A model generated the notes under the pieces. It saw nothing but the letters and a program-made list of their open reading frames with translations. It ran no database searches and was not told where the DNA came from. DNA of 64,000 bases, taken from contig NZ_QUOK01000007.1 of the NCBI RefSeq assembly GCF_003390325.1, positions 124,001 to 188,000 of the forward strand, read 5' to 3'. Within the stretch, counting starts at the first letter, position 1; each line of letters opens with the position of its first letter. Source of the DNA: Rhodohalobacter sp. SW132. Lineage in GTDB: Bacteria; Bacteroidota; Rhodothermia; Balneolales; Balneolaceae. Positions 8,988-18,267 of this stretch are shown here, piece by piece. The position numbers were made by a program, and so were the translations under genes.

Positions 8988-9244
8988 ATCCTGCTTGCAT
9001 TGGGGAGGGGGGAAATTTTCGGAAGCCGTTGGATTCAAGGGAATGTGTATCTGATGCAATGATGGTATGGGATAGGAGCGAAATAAATTATTATTAAGGT
9101 AGTTTGTATCCCGATACTTAAATGGCAGATCATATTTCGGGCTGACGTTAATTATATAACTCAAACCTTTTAGACTGTAACAAAATGCTATGGCTATTTC
9201 TATATTTTGGGTTGCAGTTTATCAGTAAACAAAACGGAGAAACC

Positions 9245-9367
9245 ATGGATAAGCAAGACAAAGACAAAAAAAAGAACAACAAAAGTGAGAAAAGACCTGT
9301 AAACAAAAACCCTCAGTTCAACCCGGAAAAAGATTCGGACAGTAAAGCCAAGAGCAAAAAAGGCTAA
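9245..9367 (+). CDS. Small lysine-rich hydrophilic protein
   Basis: Forty residues, almost entirely charged or polar (MDKQDKDKKKNNKSEK...), with a GGAG Shine-Dalgarno-like sequence just before the ATG. The frame extends upstream to 9185, but that part is hydrophobic and unrelated in composition, so the shorter start is chosen. No family recognised; composition is like that of small stress-associated or nucleic-acid-binding peptides. It could also be a chance ORF. Confidence 0.4.
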   Translation: MDKQDKDKKKNNKSEKRPVNKNPQFNPEKDSDSKAKSKKG

Positions 9368-9618
9368 ACCGAAGTTCTTACTTGTTCAAGCGGGCTTTTG
9401 AAAAGATCAGAAGCCTGCTTAAAGTAAGTAGTTAAATTTCGCTACTGATTCACTGAAAATCCCCCTCTCTTCATTTACGAACTCATCGTATAGATTAACC
9501 GGTTTTGTGACATGCCAATGCGGAAAAAATTATAGTCATTGGTTAAGACCGTCATAAATCTTTTGATGTCTATTTATGGTTAATATACCTTTTAAACTAC
9601 AATAATTGGTGATGCAGG

Positions 9619-9777
9619 TTAGTGCTTTGCAATGATCCATATTGCATGAATGATGCCGGGAATATAACCAAGAATTGTCAGCAGTATATTCAGCCAGAAA
9701 GCGCCGGTTAATCCAACTTCTAAAAATACCCCGAGTGGCGGCAGGATGATTGCAAAAATGATTTTTATAATATCCAT
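9619..9777 (-). CDS. Pmp3/YqaE (UPF0057) family membrane peptide
   Basis: A 52-residue proteolipid read on the minus strand, starting MDIIKIIFAIILPPLGVFLE and ending IWIIAKH. The family signature is plain: two transmembrane helices, ILPPLGVFLEVG in the first, and LNILLTILGYIPGIIHA in the second. These peptides are common in salt- or cold-stressed organisms, where they are thought to influence membrane potential. It stands alone, flanked by 250-700 bases without other genes. Confidence 0.92.
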   Translation of the reverse strand: MDIIKIIFAIILPPLGVFLEVGLTGAFWLNILLTILGYIPGIIHAIWIIAKH

Positions 9778-10484
9778 AGAAGTATTCTCTTGTTTTTAGT
9801 TGAAGCTTATTTTTAAGATAATATTTGACTTATTCAGCCCTTTTCATGACTGACATAAGTGTAAATATATCACAGAATTTGTCTATAAAAAATCAGATGA
9901 GTAAAAACAGTAAATTATATAACAAACGTCACTAAAATATATAATAACGGCTATAATTTATATTCTGCATATTCATCAAACATCACAGCAGGATATATCG
10001 GTCTTAGATCAGAGAAGGTTTTGAGATACCCAACTGTCGACCGGTTCAAAAAGAGTGCAGACGGGTAGTAATGCCCCGAAGGAATGCCTGCAGTACAAAT
10101 CACACTTAGAGGATTTTAAACATAAATCAGATTCTGATACTCCATACAGCCGGAAACTCATGGCTTCAAAAATGGTTAGGAGCAACAGATAGCATGAGGA
10201 TATAAAATTGCTGCTCACAAGTAGTTGCATATGCAATTCTGAGGGATATGCATTTGGGTTATTATTCAGTGCATATCACAAAAAAACTTTAGAAACGGGA
10301 ACACAACTATAGAGATGAGGTTTATTCAAATGGAGCATTATCAGGGTTACGGCTTTTCTGATTGTAATCAACACAGATAGCCGCAGACTGAGAAGTTAAA
10401 AATCAGTTGAATTAATAAACCTGATTCTAAGCATGATCTGAGTCAAAAAATTCAATTCAAATCACTCAAAGAGAAGTAAAAATT
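9778..10484. other. Spacer without recognisable genes
   Basis: About 700 AT-rich bases. The only longer frame (10009-10236, minus) has no family resemblance. No clear repeat or hairpin of note. Confidence 0.5.
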
Positions 10485-10670
10485 ATGAAAGAGATGAATA
10501 AAATACAGAATCAAATAGAGCATTATATACAGGGACAGTTAACAGAACAGGAAGTTGATGCATTATGGACTGAGTTTCTGGAAACACCGGAATTGTACGA
10601 CTATTATTTAACCGTTATTAATTTGCAGGCTTTATTTCAGGACAAAAGTCTGGCATATCACCATCCATGA
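10485..10670 (+). CDS. Small helical protein resembling the N-terminus of anti-sigma-type proteins
   Basis: Sixty-one residues, MKEMNKIQNQIEHYIQGQLT and on, with the pattern IxxYIxGQLTEQEVDALWTEFLETPELYDYYL. This looks like the short helical N-terminal module that begins many Bacteroidota/Balneolota anti-sigma or TPR membrane proteins, where it is followed by a transmembrane helix. Here the protein stops after that module. It is either a stand-alone small protein or a truncated remnant. AGAGAAG before the ATG is a possible ribosome site. No sigma factor is adjacent. Confidence 0.45.
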   Translation: MKEMNKIQNQIEHYIQGQLTEQEVDALWTEFLETPELYDYYLTVINLQALFQDKSLAYHHP

Positions 10671-11049
10671 TTCCTGAAGTATAGCAGGGATGAGCAGCAG
10701 ACGGTTATGCCCGGTCCAAAATTCCATCGGACCTATTCTGAACCTGAGACACTGTGATCCCCGGTGTAACGGAATGCATGAAATGGCGAGTGAAATACAT
10801 CAACTGTAAAAGTTATAATTGTTGGTGTCAATTGTATAACTATTTATCAAAAAATTGTTCATATATATTATAGATAATGAGTCATTATAACAGCTGTCCA
10901 AATATTTTAAATATTAACTCATAACTTTGATTTTGTTTATTCAGAAAGGATTTTTTTCAGGTTTAAAACCGGTCCTTTTCTTTTCTCTGTTATCGCAGAC
11001 AAACGCATATGAATACGCTGAGTCTCACAGAATTTTTTTTAATGTAAAT

Positions 11050-11083
11050 GCCTCTCGGACTCTACCCCGAGGTAGTTCATTCC
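11050..11083 (+). repeat. Fragment of dispersed repeat family A (3' end)
   Basis: CTCTACCCCGAGGTAGTTCA matches the last part of family A (compare 8481-8503, 17815-17836). The rest of the spacer 10671-11162 holds nothing recognised. Confidence 0.6.
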
Positions 11084-11162
11084 AGGCGACTCGATGTTTT
11101 TAGAATCTCATCTCATCAATGAGTGATCGGTATTACACGACATTTTAATTGAGGATATTTCC

Positions 11163-12242
11163 ATGAAAATTGAAACCGGTATCTTATCAGCTATAGGTAA
11201 TACACCTCTTGTGGTGCTGAATAAATTATATCCTGCCATCTCTTCCACACTGTATGCAAAACTTGAAATGCTGAACCCCGGCGGCAGCACAAAAGACCGA
11301 ACAGCTTTGCTGATGTTATCTAAAGCAATAGAGGAAGGTGAACTCGACTTTAACAGTACGGTAATTGAATCAAGTTCCGGCAATATGGCGATAGGTCTTG
11401 CACAGGTTTGTCGTTATCTGGATTTAAAACTTATCGTGGTGACAGATCCAAAAATTAACCGGCATACCGTAGATCTTCTCCAGGCTTATGGAGCCCAGAT
11501 CGAACGCGTAACAGAAGCCGATTCCAGCGGGAATTACCTGGAGAACAGGCTGGAGCGAGTCAGAGAGCTTCGGGACACCATACCGAACAGCTACTGGCCA
11601 AACCAGTATTCAAATGATCTGAACCCGGAAGCCCATTATCATACAATGAAAGAAATTGTAGACGACTGTCAGGAGCCGCCCGACTATCTCCTTGCGGCAA
11701 CAAGTACATGCGGTACAATCATGGGTTGTGCGAGCTATATTCAAGAACATAACCTGAAAACAAAAGTTGTGGCGGTGGATGCAGTGGGGAGCGTAATCTT
11801 TGGTAATTCCAAAGGAAACCGGCTGATTCCGGGCCACGGTGCAGGCAGGAAATCGGATTTGCTTGATGAATCCTATATCGACCATGTTTTTCACATGACA
11901 GATATCGATTGTGTTGTAGGCTGCCGGCGTTTATTGCAGCGCGAATCTATTCTGGCCGGGGGATCGGCCGGAGCTGTGGTTATGGCCGCTGAAAAATTGC
12001 AGTCATCAATTCCGGAGAATTCAAGCTGTGTACTGATCTTTTCAGATAGTGGTGAGCGTTATCTGGACACAATATATAATGATTCCTGGGTCAAAAGCAC
12101 GTTTGATAAGGCACGTAAGCGGGACAAAAAAGAGTCAGATAGAAACGGCATACCAGTCTCAACGCCTGTTATGGTAAAGAACACTGGTCTGATTGATGAT
12201 CGATGGCCAAATAAAAATGGCGGAGCAGAAGACCATTCGTAA
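11163..12242 (+). CDS. SbnA-like PLP-dependent beta-replacement enzyme (cysteine synthase fold)
   Basis: A 359-residue fold-type II PLP enzyme. IGNTPLV opens the domain; NPGGSTKDR carries the PLP lysine (Lys44); ESSSGNMAIGLA is the substrate loop; STCGTIMG the phosphate loop; AGGSAGA and FSDSGERYLDT close it. NPGGSTKDR, the length and the downstream PLP decarboxylase favour the SbnA type (N-(2-amino-2-carboxyethyl)-L-glutamate synthase, the first step to L-2,3-diaminopropionate) over housekeeping CysK, but CysK-like or other amino-acid beta-substitution chemistry is possible. There is no SbnB homologue; an FAD/NAD(P) protein follows and overlaps by 26 bases, so the two are probably translationally coupled. 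Confidence 0.75.
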   Translation: MKIETGILSAIGNTPLVVLNKLYPAISSTLYAKLEMLNPGGSTKDRTALLMLSKAIEEGELDFNSTVIESSSGNMAIGLAQVCRYLDLKLIVVTDPKINRHTVDLLQAYGAQIERVTEADSSGNYLENRLERVRELRDTIPNSYWPNQYSNDLNPEAHYHTMKEIVDDCQEPPDYLLAATSTCGTIMGCASYIQEHNLKTKVVAVDAVGSVIFGNSKGNRLIPGHGAGRKSDLLDESYIDHVFHMTDIDCVVGCRRLLQRESILAGGSAGAVVMAAEKLQSSIPENSSCVLIFSDSGERYLDTIYNDSWVKSTFDKARKRDKKESDRNGIPVSTPVMVKNTGLIDDRWPNKNGGAEDHS

Positions 12243-14109
12243 AGTAGCGATCATAGGGGGCGGACCAAAAGGAATCTATGGGTTTGAACGGCTTGCTGCG
12301 TGGCTAAAGGTCTGTCCGCCATCGGAAAAAATCGAAATTCATATATTTAACAGATCAGATTCATTTGGGGCAGGAGAAAACTACAGGACTGACCAGCCTT
12401 CGTATCTTCTCATGAATAACCCGGTGGGAGATGTTAATATGTGGAGTGAAGAAAAACCTCTTCCTGTGGTTCAAAATCCGCTTTCCTTACCGGAATGGTT
12501 GTGCCGATTTGCGGGGATGAATATTTCAAATAACGATTACGCAACCCGTGCCATGGCCGGCCGGTACCTTTCTCATGGATTTAATGAAATCGCATCCAGC
12601 CTTCCGGAAAATGTGGAGGGCAAATATATTGTTGGTGAGGTTGTTGATATCTACAAAAACACCGGAAAATATTCCCTCAGCCTAAAAGCTATAGATGATA
12701 AGAAGTACCGCCATCAGGCAGATCGATATGATCACGTTTTGCTGGCCACGGGTCACCCGAAGCACAGCAATAAAAAACAGTCTCGTCTTTTTAAATCGTT
12801 TGCTGATAATCATCAAAAAGCCGGATTCATTCCATTTGTCTACCCCGCCGAAACGGTTTTTTCTGATGTTCCTCCGAATTGCACCGTTGGGATAAAAGGG
12901 ATAGGCCTCACATTTGTGGATGCAGTTCTTGCACTTACTGAAGGTAAAGGCGGCCGGTTTTCCAGAGATGAGATATCGGGCAGGTTAACCTATATTCGCT
13001 CAGGTGACGAACCAAAGGTGATCTATCCCTTTTCCAGGAGTGGGCTCCCGATGATTCCCCGCAAATCTGTCACGATTAAGAATAACGAGCTGAAGTATTT
13101 CACAAGATCTGCCCTGCAGAAATTTGAGCCCGGTAAAAAATTGAATTTTGAAGAACAGATCTGGCCGCTTCTGAAGCAGGATATGATCTATGCGTATTAT
13201 CACATAGCATTGAAGAATAGCGGATATACGGAAGGGTTATCCGGCTGTGAAAGTTTTGAGGAGATTGAACGATATATAGAAGAGTTTCATAAAAAAAATC
13301 CTTCTGAGTTACGATTTGATCCCAATACGTTTTTAGATCCTTTCCATGCATCGGAAATTCAGAAGGGCAAATCCCACCATCAATTTATAGAAGCTTTATA
13401 TAGTGAATACCTACAGGAAGCCAGGAAAGGAGAGCTGAGGAGTCCGCTTGCTGCAGTGACGGCTGTCTGGAGAAAAGCTTCTTCGCTGTTTTGTGAACTG
13501 TATTCTTTTGGCGGACTCACTCCGGAATCTCAACAATCTTTTGACCATTTAATTCGAGGTAAACTGAATCGCGTTACTTTTGGACCGCCGGTTGAAAATG
13601 CTGAAAAGTTGTATTCGCTTATGGAGTCGGGAATTTTGAATTTTGATGCAGCAAGAAATCCGGACCTTGTTTTAGATAAAGAAAGCGGTTCATATATACT
13701 CCAGTCCAGACCGAACAATACCGGCTATCCCGTTCATTTCCTCGTCGATGCACGTATTCCAAAAGTTACACTGGCTGATAATCCCGGCCCTCTGTTCCGG
13801 AATTTAATAAACCGCGGATTGATCAGCCTTTACGAAAACAGTTCTGGCAATGAAGCCTACCGGCCGGGAGCGGTCAATATATCCCGCCAGGGATTTGTGA
13901 TCGATAAAAATGGAACCGTCAATCGAAGAATTGCTGTTACGGGTACTCCCACGGAGGGAATCACATTTGATAACGATACTCTTTCAAGGGATCGGAACAA
14001 TTTTGTTGATGGCTGGGCTGAATATATTAGCAGGGAATATGCGAATATAGCGTCAATGGTGAACCTTCCATACCAGTCATCGGATGAGTCTTCCATGAAT
14101 CATTTATAA
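12217..14109 (+). CDS. FAD/NAD(P)-binding protein of the NAD_binding_9 type
   Basis: About 630 residues. The N-terminus has KVAIIGGGPKGIYGFERL, the dinucleotide site of the FAD-NAD(P)-binding family (PF13454-like), followed by SFGAGENYRTDQPSYLLMNN and LLATGHP, then GIGLTFVDAVLALTEGKGG. Such proteins sit beside PLP enzymes in many secondary-metabolite clusters; their chemistry is mostly unproven. ATG 12217 is preferred over TTG 12193/ATG 12196 because it puts the nucleotide-binding strand ~10 residues from the start. It overlaps the SbnA-like gene and precedes a PLP decarboxylase. It may replace SbnB as the redox enzyme of the pathway. Its last codons lie in copy A of a tandem duplication. Confidence 0.7.
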   Translation: MAEQKTIRKVAIIGGGPKGIYGFERLAAWLKVCPPSEKIEIHIFNRSDSFGAGENYRTDQPSYLLMNNPVGDVNMWSEEKPLPVVQNPLSLPEWLCRFAGMNISNNDYATRAMAGRYLSHGFNEIASSLPENVEGKYIVGEVVDIYKNTGKYSLSLKAIDDKKYRHQADRYDHVLLATGHPKHSNKKQSRLFKSFADNHQKAGFIPFVYPAETVFSDVPPNCTVGIKGIGLTFVDAVLALTEGKGGRFSRDEISGRLTYIRSGDEPKVIYPFSRSGLPMIPRKSVTIKNNELKYFTRSALQKFEPGKKLNFEEQIWPLLKQDMIYAYYHIALKNSGYTEGLSGCESFEEIERYIEEFHKKNPSELRFDPNTFLDPFHASEIQKGKSHHQFIEALYSEYLQEARKGELRSPLAAVTAVWRKASSLFCELYSFGGLTPESQQSFDHLIRGKLNRVTFGPPVENAEKLYSLMESGILNFDAARNPDLVLDKESGSYILQSRPNNTGYPVHFLVDARIPKVTLADNPGPLFRNLINRGLISLYENSSGNEAYRPGAVNISRQGFVIDKNGTVNRRIAVTGTPTEGITFDNDTLSRDRNNFVDGWAEYISREYANIASMVNLPYQSSDESSMNHL

Positions 14110-14311
14110 ATCCAGCGCGACTCGATTCTTCGAGAAACTCATCCGATGACTAAACACCAAAACCAACCTGAACAGTATGCATATTGATCAAAATTGAGTC
14201 ATCGGATGAGTCATTTATGAATCACAAATTGATCCAGCACGACTCGATTCTTCGTAAAACTCATCCGATGACTTCGAAGACTAAACACTAAAACCATACC
14301 TGAACAGTATG
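14075..14311 (+). repeat. Imperfect tandem duplication of the gene junction with internal 15-bp inverted repeats
   Basis: AGTCATCGGATGAGT (14075-14089) pairs perfectly with ACTCATCCGATGACT (14137-14151), and the same pair recurs at 14197-14211 and 14259-14273. Between and after the arms both copies share CGACTCGATTCTTCG, CTAAACAC and CCTGAACAGTATGCA. Copy A holds the end of the FAD gene and a false start at 14177 (six codons, then stop); copy B holds the true start of the next gene at 14309. The unit is ~122-132 bp. Confidence 0.85.
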
Positions 14312-15742
14312 CAAACGGATAAAAATTCACATATGTATCCCCCCTTAACGCCCATTACAGATTCATGGATGAAAAATGTTTTTTCGAATCTTCCATTCCT
14401 CGAAGATCTGTTCAAGGAATATGGATCGCCAATAAACATTCTTCATACAGGGCCGTTTCAAAAAAATTATGAGCAATTTTCACAGGTTTTCGAGAAGCAT
14501 AAGTTGTCTCACACCATCTTTTTTGCAAGGAAAGCCAACCGGTGCAAGGTGTTTGTAAAGGAAGCAAACCGCCTTGGGTTCGGAGTGGATACAGCGAGTT
14601 ATCTTGAATTAAAACAGTGCCTGGAGATGGGGGTTGAAAAGCTTGTACTGACGGCAGCGGTTAAAGATGAGAAGCTGGTGCATCTGGCGCTTCAGCATGA
14701 TGTACTGATAATTCTGGATAACGAAGACGAATGCCGCCTGGTAAACAGGATTGCGGGTGAACTCGGTAAAACTGCCAAAATTGGAATTCGGATCAGCGGC
14801 TTTCGCTACAACGGAGAAAAACTCTACAGCAGATTTGGGTTCGATATAGATTATGCCTCGGAGTTCATAAAATACCATCTGGGAGAAGGGAATGTGCATG
14901 AGAATCTTCGGTTTGATGGTTTTCATTTTCATCTTGATGGGTATTCGACAGAGCAACGGAGTGAAGCTCTGTTACAAACGATACACCTTGCCGACCGGCT
15001 TCTGGATCACGAAATCGAAACATCATTTATCGATATGGGCGGGGGGATTTTAATAAACTATCTCTCTTCAGAATCTGAATGGGAGACGTTCTGGAGTGAG
15101 CTCAAAAAGGCGGTCAGGGGTGATCGGTCACCGGTTACATTCGGCAATAACGGTCTGGGATATGAACTCATCAACGGAGAGCTGCGTGGAGAACCAGATG
15201 TTTATCCCTATTACAACGAAAATTCAAAAGTAAATTTTCTTGACGATATATTATCCTACCGGAACAAAACTGGAGAAACTCCGGCCGATCTGTTGCGCGA
15301 AAGAGGAATTGAGATAAGGATAGAGCCAGGAAGGTCGCTGCTGGATCAAACCGGGTTCACGATGGCAAAAGTGATCCATCGAAAAAAAGATTCGAGGGGA
15401 AACTGGCTGATCGGTCTTGAAATGAATCGAAGCCAGCTCAGCAGCTCAAGCGCAGATTTTCTGCTTGATCCCGTGTTCATTCAAGCAAATAACGATGACA
15501 GAGAAAAGAAAGCAACCCCGGTTTATTTTACCGGGGGCTATTGCCTGGAACAGGACATTATCCTGAAGCGAAAAATTGTTCTGCCTTGTCTGCCTGAGCC
15601 AGGCGATATTGTCTGTTTTCCCAACACGGCAGGATATTTGATGCATTTTTACGAAACCCGGTCTCATCTATATGACTTCACAACCAACGTGGTGATCGAT
15701 GAAATATCAGAAGTGCCGGAGGTGCACCATGAAAAATTTTAA
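14309..15742 (+). CDS. Y4yA-family PLP-dependent decarboxylase (fold type III)
   Basis: A 477-residue member of the alanine racemase/ornithine-diaminopimelate decarboxylase fold. FFARKANRC carries the PLP lysine (Lys75); GFGVDTASYLEL, LTAAVKD and ILDNEDE are typical of the Y4yA branch rather than LysA. GFHFHLDGYS, FIDMGGG, IRIEPGRSLLDQTG, GGYCLEQD (the cross-subunit Cys) and NTAGYLMHF complete the active site. It would decarboxylate an amino-acid intermediate in the cytoplasm, by analogy with SbnH in staphyloferrin B synthesis. No NRPS-independent siderophore synthetase (IucA/IucC) is visible nearby, so the product is unknown. The start is fixed by the duplicated junction upstream. Confidence 0.8.
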   Translation: MQTDKNSHMYPPLTPITDSWMKNVFSNLPFLEDLFKEYGSPINILHTGPFQKNYEQFSQVFEKHKLSHTIFFARKANRCKVFVKEANRLGFGVDTASYLELKQCLEMGVEKLVLTAAVKDEKLVHLALQHDVLIILDNEDECRLVNRIAGELGKTAKIGIRISGFRYNGEKLYSRFGFDIDYASEFIKYHLGEGNVHENLRFDGFHFHLDGYSTEQRSEALLQTIHLADRLLDHEIETSFIDMGGGILINYLSSESEWETFWSELKKAVRGDRSPVTFGNNGLGYELINGELRGEPDVYPYYNENSKVNFLDDILSYRNKTGETPADLLRERGIEIRIEPGRSLLDQTGFTMAKVIHRKKDSRGNWLIGLEMNRSQLSSSSADFLLDPVFIQANNDDREKKATPVYFTGGYCLEQDIILKRKIVLPCLPEPGDIVCFPNTAGYLMHFYETRSHLYDFTTNVVIDEISEVPEVHHEKF

Positions 15743-15751
15743 GCTGATTTT

Positions 15752-15784
15752 AACCCTCCAAGAGTTTTAAACTCTTGGAGGGTT
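15752..15784. terminator. Perfect 16-bp-stem palindrome after the PLP decarboxylase
   Basis: AACCCTCCAAGAGTTT and AAACTCTTGGAGGGTT are separated by one base. It begins 9 bases after the stop. No T-run follows, so it may stabilise the 3' end or attenuate read-through into the antiporter instead of terminating fully. Confidence 0.55.
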
Positions 15785-15838
15785 CAACATATATCATGAA
15801 TAGCCTGGTCTGTTTTAAACGATTACAAATCACCGGTT

Positions 15839-17092
15839 TTGGAAAACTCCTATCCTGTTTTTTTTGAATTTGATTTCTATGTGGTACAGTTGCTTGTATT
15901 AGCATCCGTCGTGCTTTTGATACTGATCGTAGCGCCGCGTATAGAATCAAAAAAATATATTACCACACCTATCTTTTTTTTATTGCTGGGGATTCTGCTT
16001 TTTCTGCTGCCAATTCCATGGGAGTTGCCCGAACTGAATGATGAGCCGGTAATTTTAAAACGAATTACAGAATTTGGAGTGATTGTCGCGCTTGTCTCAG
16101 CCGGGCTAAAAATTAACGAACCTTTCTCTTGGAAAACCTGGGGCCCCAGTTCACGATTACTCCTGGTTACCATGCCTCTGACGATTGCTGCGACAGCTTT
16201 TTTGGGATGGTGGGGGGCGGGTCTGGTCCCTGCATCGGCAATCCTGTTGGGTGCCGTTCTCGCACCTACTGACCCGGTTCTTGCAAATGATGTTCAAACG
16301 TCCGATCCGGGATCACCCGATGATTCATCCGTGCGCTTAACATTAACAACGGAAGCTGGTTTAAATGATGGTCTCGCTTTTCCTTTCACCAATCTCGCAA
16401 TTGCTGTTGCTGTTCTTGGCCTTGCACCCTCGGCATGGATTGCTGACTGGCTTCTTATAGATGTGTTCTATAAAATTATTGTCGGTGGAATTGTAGGAGT
16501 CGTTTGCGGTAAAATTTTAGGGTTCTTACTCTTCAACATACCGAAAAATAAAAACTTAAAAATAGCTGATAATGTATTTGCGATTGCCCTTGTGCTTTTT
16601 CCTTATGCGGCAGCGGAATTGGTGTCATCATACGGATTTATTGCGGTATTTGTATCTGCGTGTATCTTTCGCCAGAAAAGGCCAGAGCATGATTACCAAA
16701 GCAGGGTACACCAATTTTCGGTAACAATGGAGAGTTTGATGGAAGGAATACTGATGCTCATTATTGGAGGGTATCTTGTATTTGGAGTATTGGACTCCTT
16801 AACCTTTCCCATGATTGCAGTCAGTTTTGCGATCCTATTTTTAGTGCGGCCAATCAGTGGTTTAATCGCATTTATAGGAAGTGATCTGCCGAAACATAAA
16901 AAGTGGGTAATCTCATTTTTTGGAATAAGAGGTATAGGTTCTTTGTACTATCTCTCTTATGGAATCTATATGGCTGATTTTCCTCAGTCTGATGAACTAT
17001 GGGCGATTACTATTTTTATTGTGGCTGTCTCTGTTATGATCCATGGGGTTTCTGCTAAACCGATCATGGAACGATTTTCAAAAAAAGAATAG
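15839..17092 (+). CDS. Cation:proton antiporter (CPA1/NhaP type)
   Basis: About 417 residues with 11-13 hydrophobic segments. The conserved ion site is visible: GAVLAPTDPVLANDVQ and, after it, LTTEAGLNDGLAFPF, the TD and ND pairs of the CPA family. GIRGIGSLYYLSYG near the C-terminus matches the RG(I/A)xGSLYYL segment of these antiporters. The start is TTG at 15839; no in-frame ATG stands nearer the first helix. It follows the PLP-enzyme cluster on the same strand after a strong palindrome. It most likely serves Na+/H+ homeostasis in a saline habitat; a role in exporting the cluster's product is only a guess. Confidence 0.85.
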   Translation: MENSYPVFFEFDFYVVQLLVLASVVLLILIVAPRIESKKYITTPIFFLLLGILLFLLPIPWELPELNDEPVILKRITEFGVIVALVSAGLKINEPFSWKTWGPSSRLLLVTMPLTIAATAFLGWWGAGLVPASAILLGAVLAPTDPVLANDVQTSDPGSPDDSSVRLTLTTEAGLNDGLAFPFTNLAIAVAVLGLAPSAWIADWLLIDVFYKIIVGGIVGVVCGKILGFLLFNIPKNKNLKIADNVFAIALVLFPYAAAELVSSYGFIAVFVSACIFRQKRPEHDYQSRVHQFSVTMESLMEGILMLIIGGYLVFGVLDSLTFPMIAVSFAILFLVRPISGLIAFIGSDLPKHKKWVISFFGIRGIGSLYYLSYGIYMADFPQSDELWAITIFIVAVSVMIHGVSAKPIMERFSKKE

Positions 17093-17276
17093 GTAAATAA
17101 AATCTGTTAGCAGGTGTTGTAATTACTAAAACAATTGTGAAAATCAGGGCCGTGAGATAACCAGAATTCATGCAAACAAATAAATAGAATACACTGTTTA
17201 TAAAATGGGTAGCTCATGGAACTCTGAAGATCCCGGGAAGTTAGAATTGAAACGTAAATTCAAAATAAATATCACC

Positions 17277-17519
17277 ATGAATGACGAAACCGTAAAAAAA
17301 ATAGTCATAACCAGTGCAACGGTCATTGTTGGATATACACTAAGGCAATTGGCTCAAAAGAAATGGAAAGATGTATATGATGAAGAACCACCCGCATCTC
17401 ATACATCTGAAGAGATAAACTGGAAAAAGGTTATCATTTGGAGCCTGATAACCGGAACAGTAATTAGCACTGCTGAACTGGCTACCAAAAGATATCTGAC
17501 CCTTAAGCTGGATGTCTGA
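17277..17519 (+). CDS. DUF4235-like small membrane protein
   Basis: Eighty residues from ATG 17277 (open upstream to 17205). A hydrophobic helix (KIVITSATVIVGYTLRQLA), an acidic loop with KDVYDEEPP, then a second helix (VIIWSLITGTVISTAELATKR). This order and the ...W..V..W....G......ELATKR pattern resemble DUF4235 proteins. Function unknown. It stands alone between the antiporter and a repeat-filled spacer. Confidence 0.6.
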   Translation: MNDETVKKIVITSATVIVGYTLRQLAQKKWKDVYDEEPPASHTSEEINWKKVIIWSLITGTVISTAELATKRYLTLKLDV

Positions 17520-17573
17520 AATTGCAGGGAAGAGGGCAGTCACTTGAGACTTCCCAATACTGATTTTAATCCA

Positions 17574-17836
17574 AAGTGGTTTAATTCAAAGTGGTTTAAT
17601 TCCCAGCCCCTCTGGGTCGGAAAAGATAAAAGTCCCCCTTTGAAGGGGGAAGCGAACGGAGAGAGCTGGGGGATGATTTTCTAAGTTCAGAATGGTCCAA
17701 TTCTTGGTTTTGATCCACAACCAATCATCCTCCATACCCCTTCGAAGGGGGACACTTCAAAATAAACTCGATATTGGCCAAAAAGTTATGGATCCTAAGT
17801 TGATACCTCGTGGGCTCTGCCCCGAGATAGTTCATT
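17574..17836 (+). repeat. Dispersed repeat family A, copy 2
   Basis: Begins with AAAGTGGTTTAATTC present twice in tandem (17574 and 17589), then TCTGGGTCGG, AGTCCCCCTTTGAAGGGGGA, CCTTCGAAGGGGGACACTTC, CCTCGTGGGCTCTGC and GAGATAGTTCATTT. It matches copy 1 throughout, in the same orientation. Confidence 0.85.
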
Positions 17837-17837
17837 T

Positions 17838-18003
17838 ACGGGGTTGTCCAAAAAGCATGAACTGAATTCTCAGAACCGAAATACCTTAAACATGCTATGA
17901 ATGGTTTATTGAGCTCCCCTCCATATGGAGTGTATTTGCGACATAGGGAGGGGCCGGGGGTGGGTTAAAAAGAGCGGGTACTCAAATTCAACTCATAAAC
18001 GTA
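17838..18003 (-). repeat. Dispersed repeat family B, copy 2
   Basis: Reverse complement of the block at 1178-1340 over ~160 bases with few differences, directly abutting family A copy 2. The remaining spacer to 18267 is AT-rich and shows no gene; it probably carries the promoter of the YtxH-like gene. Confidence 0.85.
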
Positions 18004-18267
18004 ACAGGTTTAAGATACCGGGCACAATGATAGTCAGACAAATGAGCCAGGGTAATACTGACTAAAATTCCTGTTTTTGGCAGTTCTCCAAAGCATGAAA
18101 TTTTATTACATGAATTAATGTTATATCGTATCTTATAATAAGTATTGAATGTTTCAATTCATTCATAAAATATTTAGAACCGAGGAGGATGGGTACGTAG
18201 TTGTTTTAAGGAACAATTAATAGAAGTATAAATATAAATCACTGAATTTTAACATAAATCAAAAGCC

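Noticed and set aside
10009-10236. 75-codon minus frame
   Set aside because: Cys/Leu-rich chance-like composition, no ribosome site, no family.
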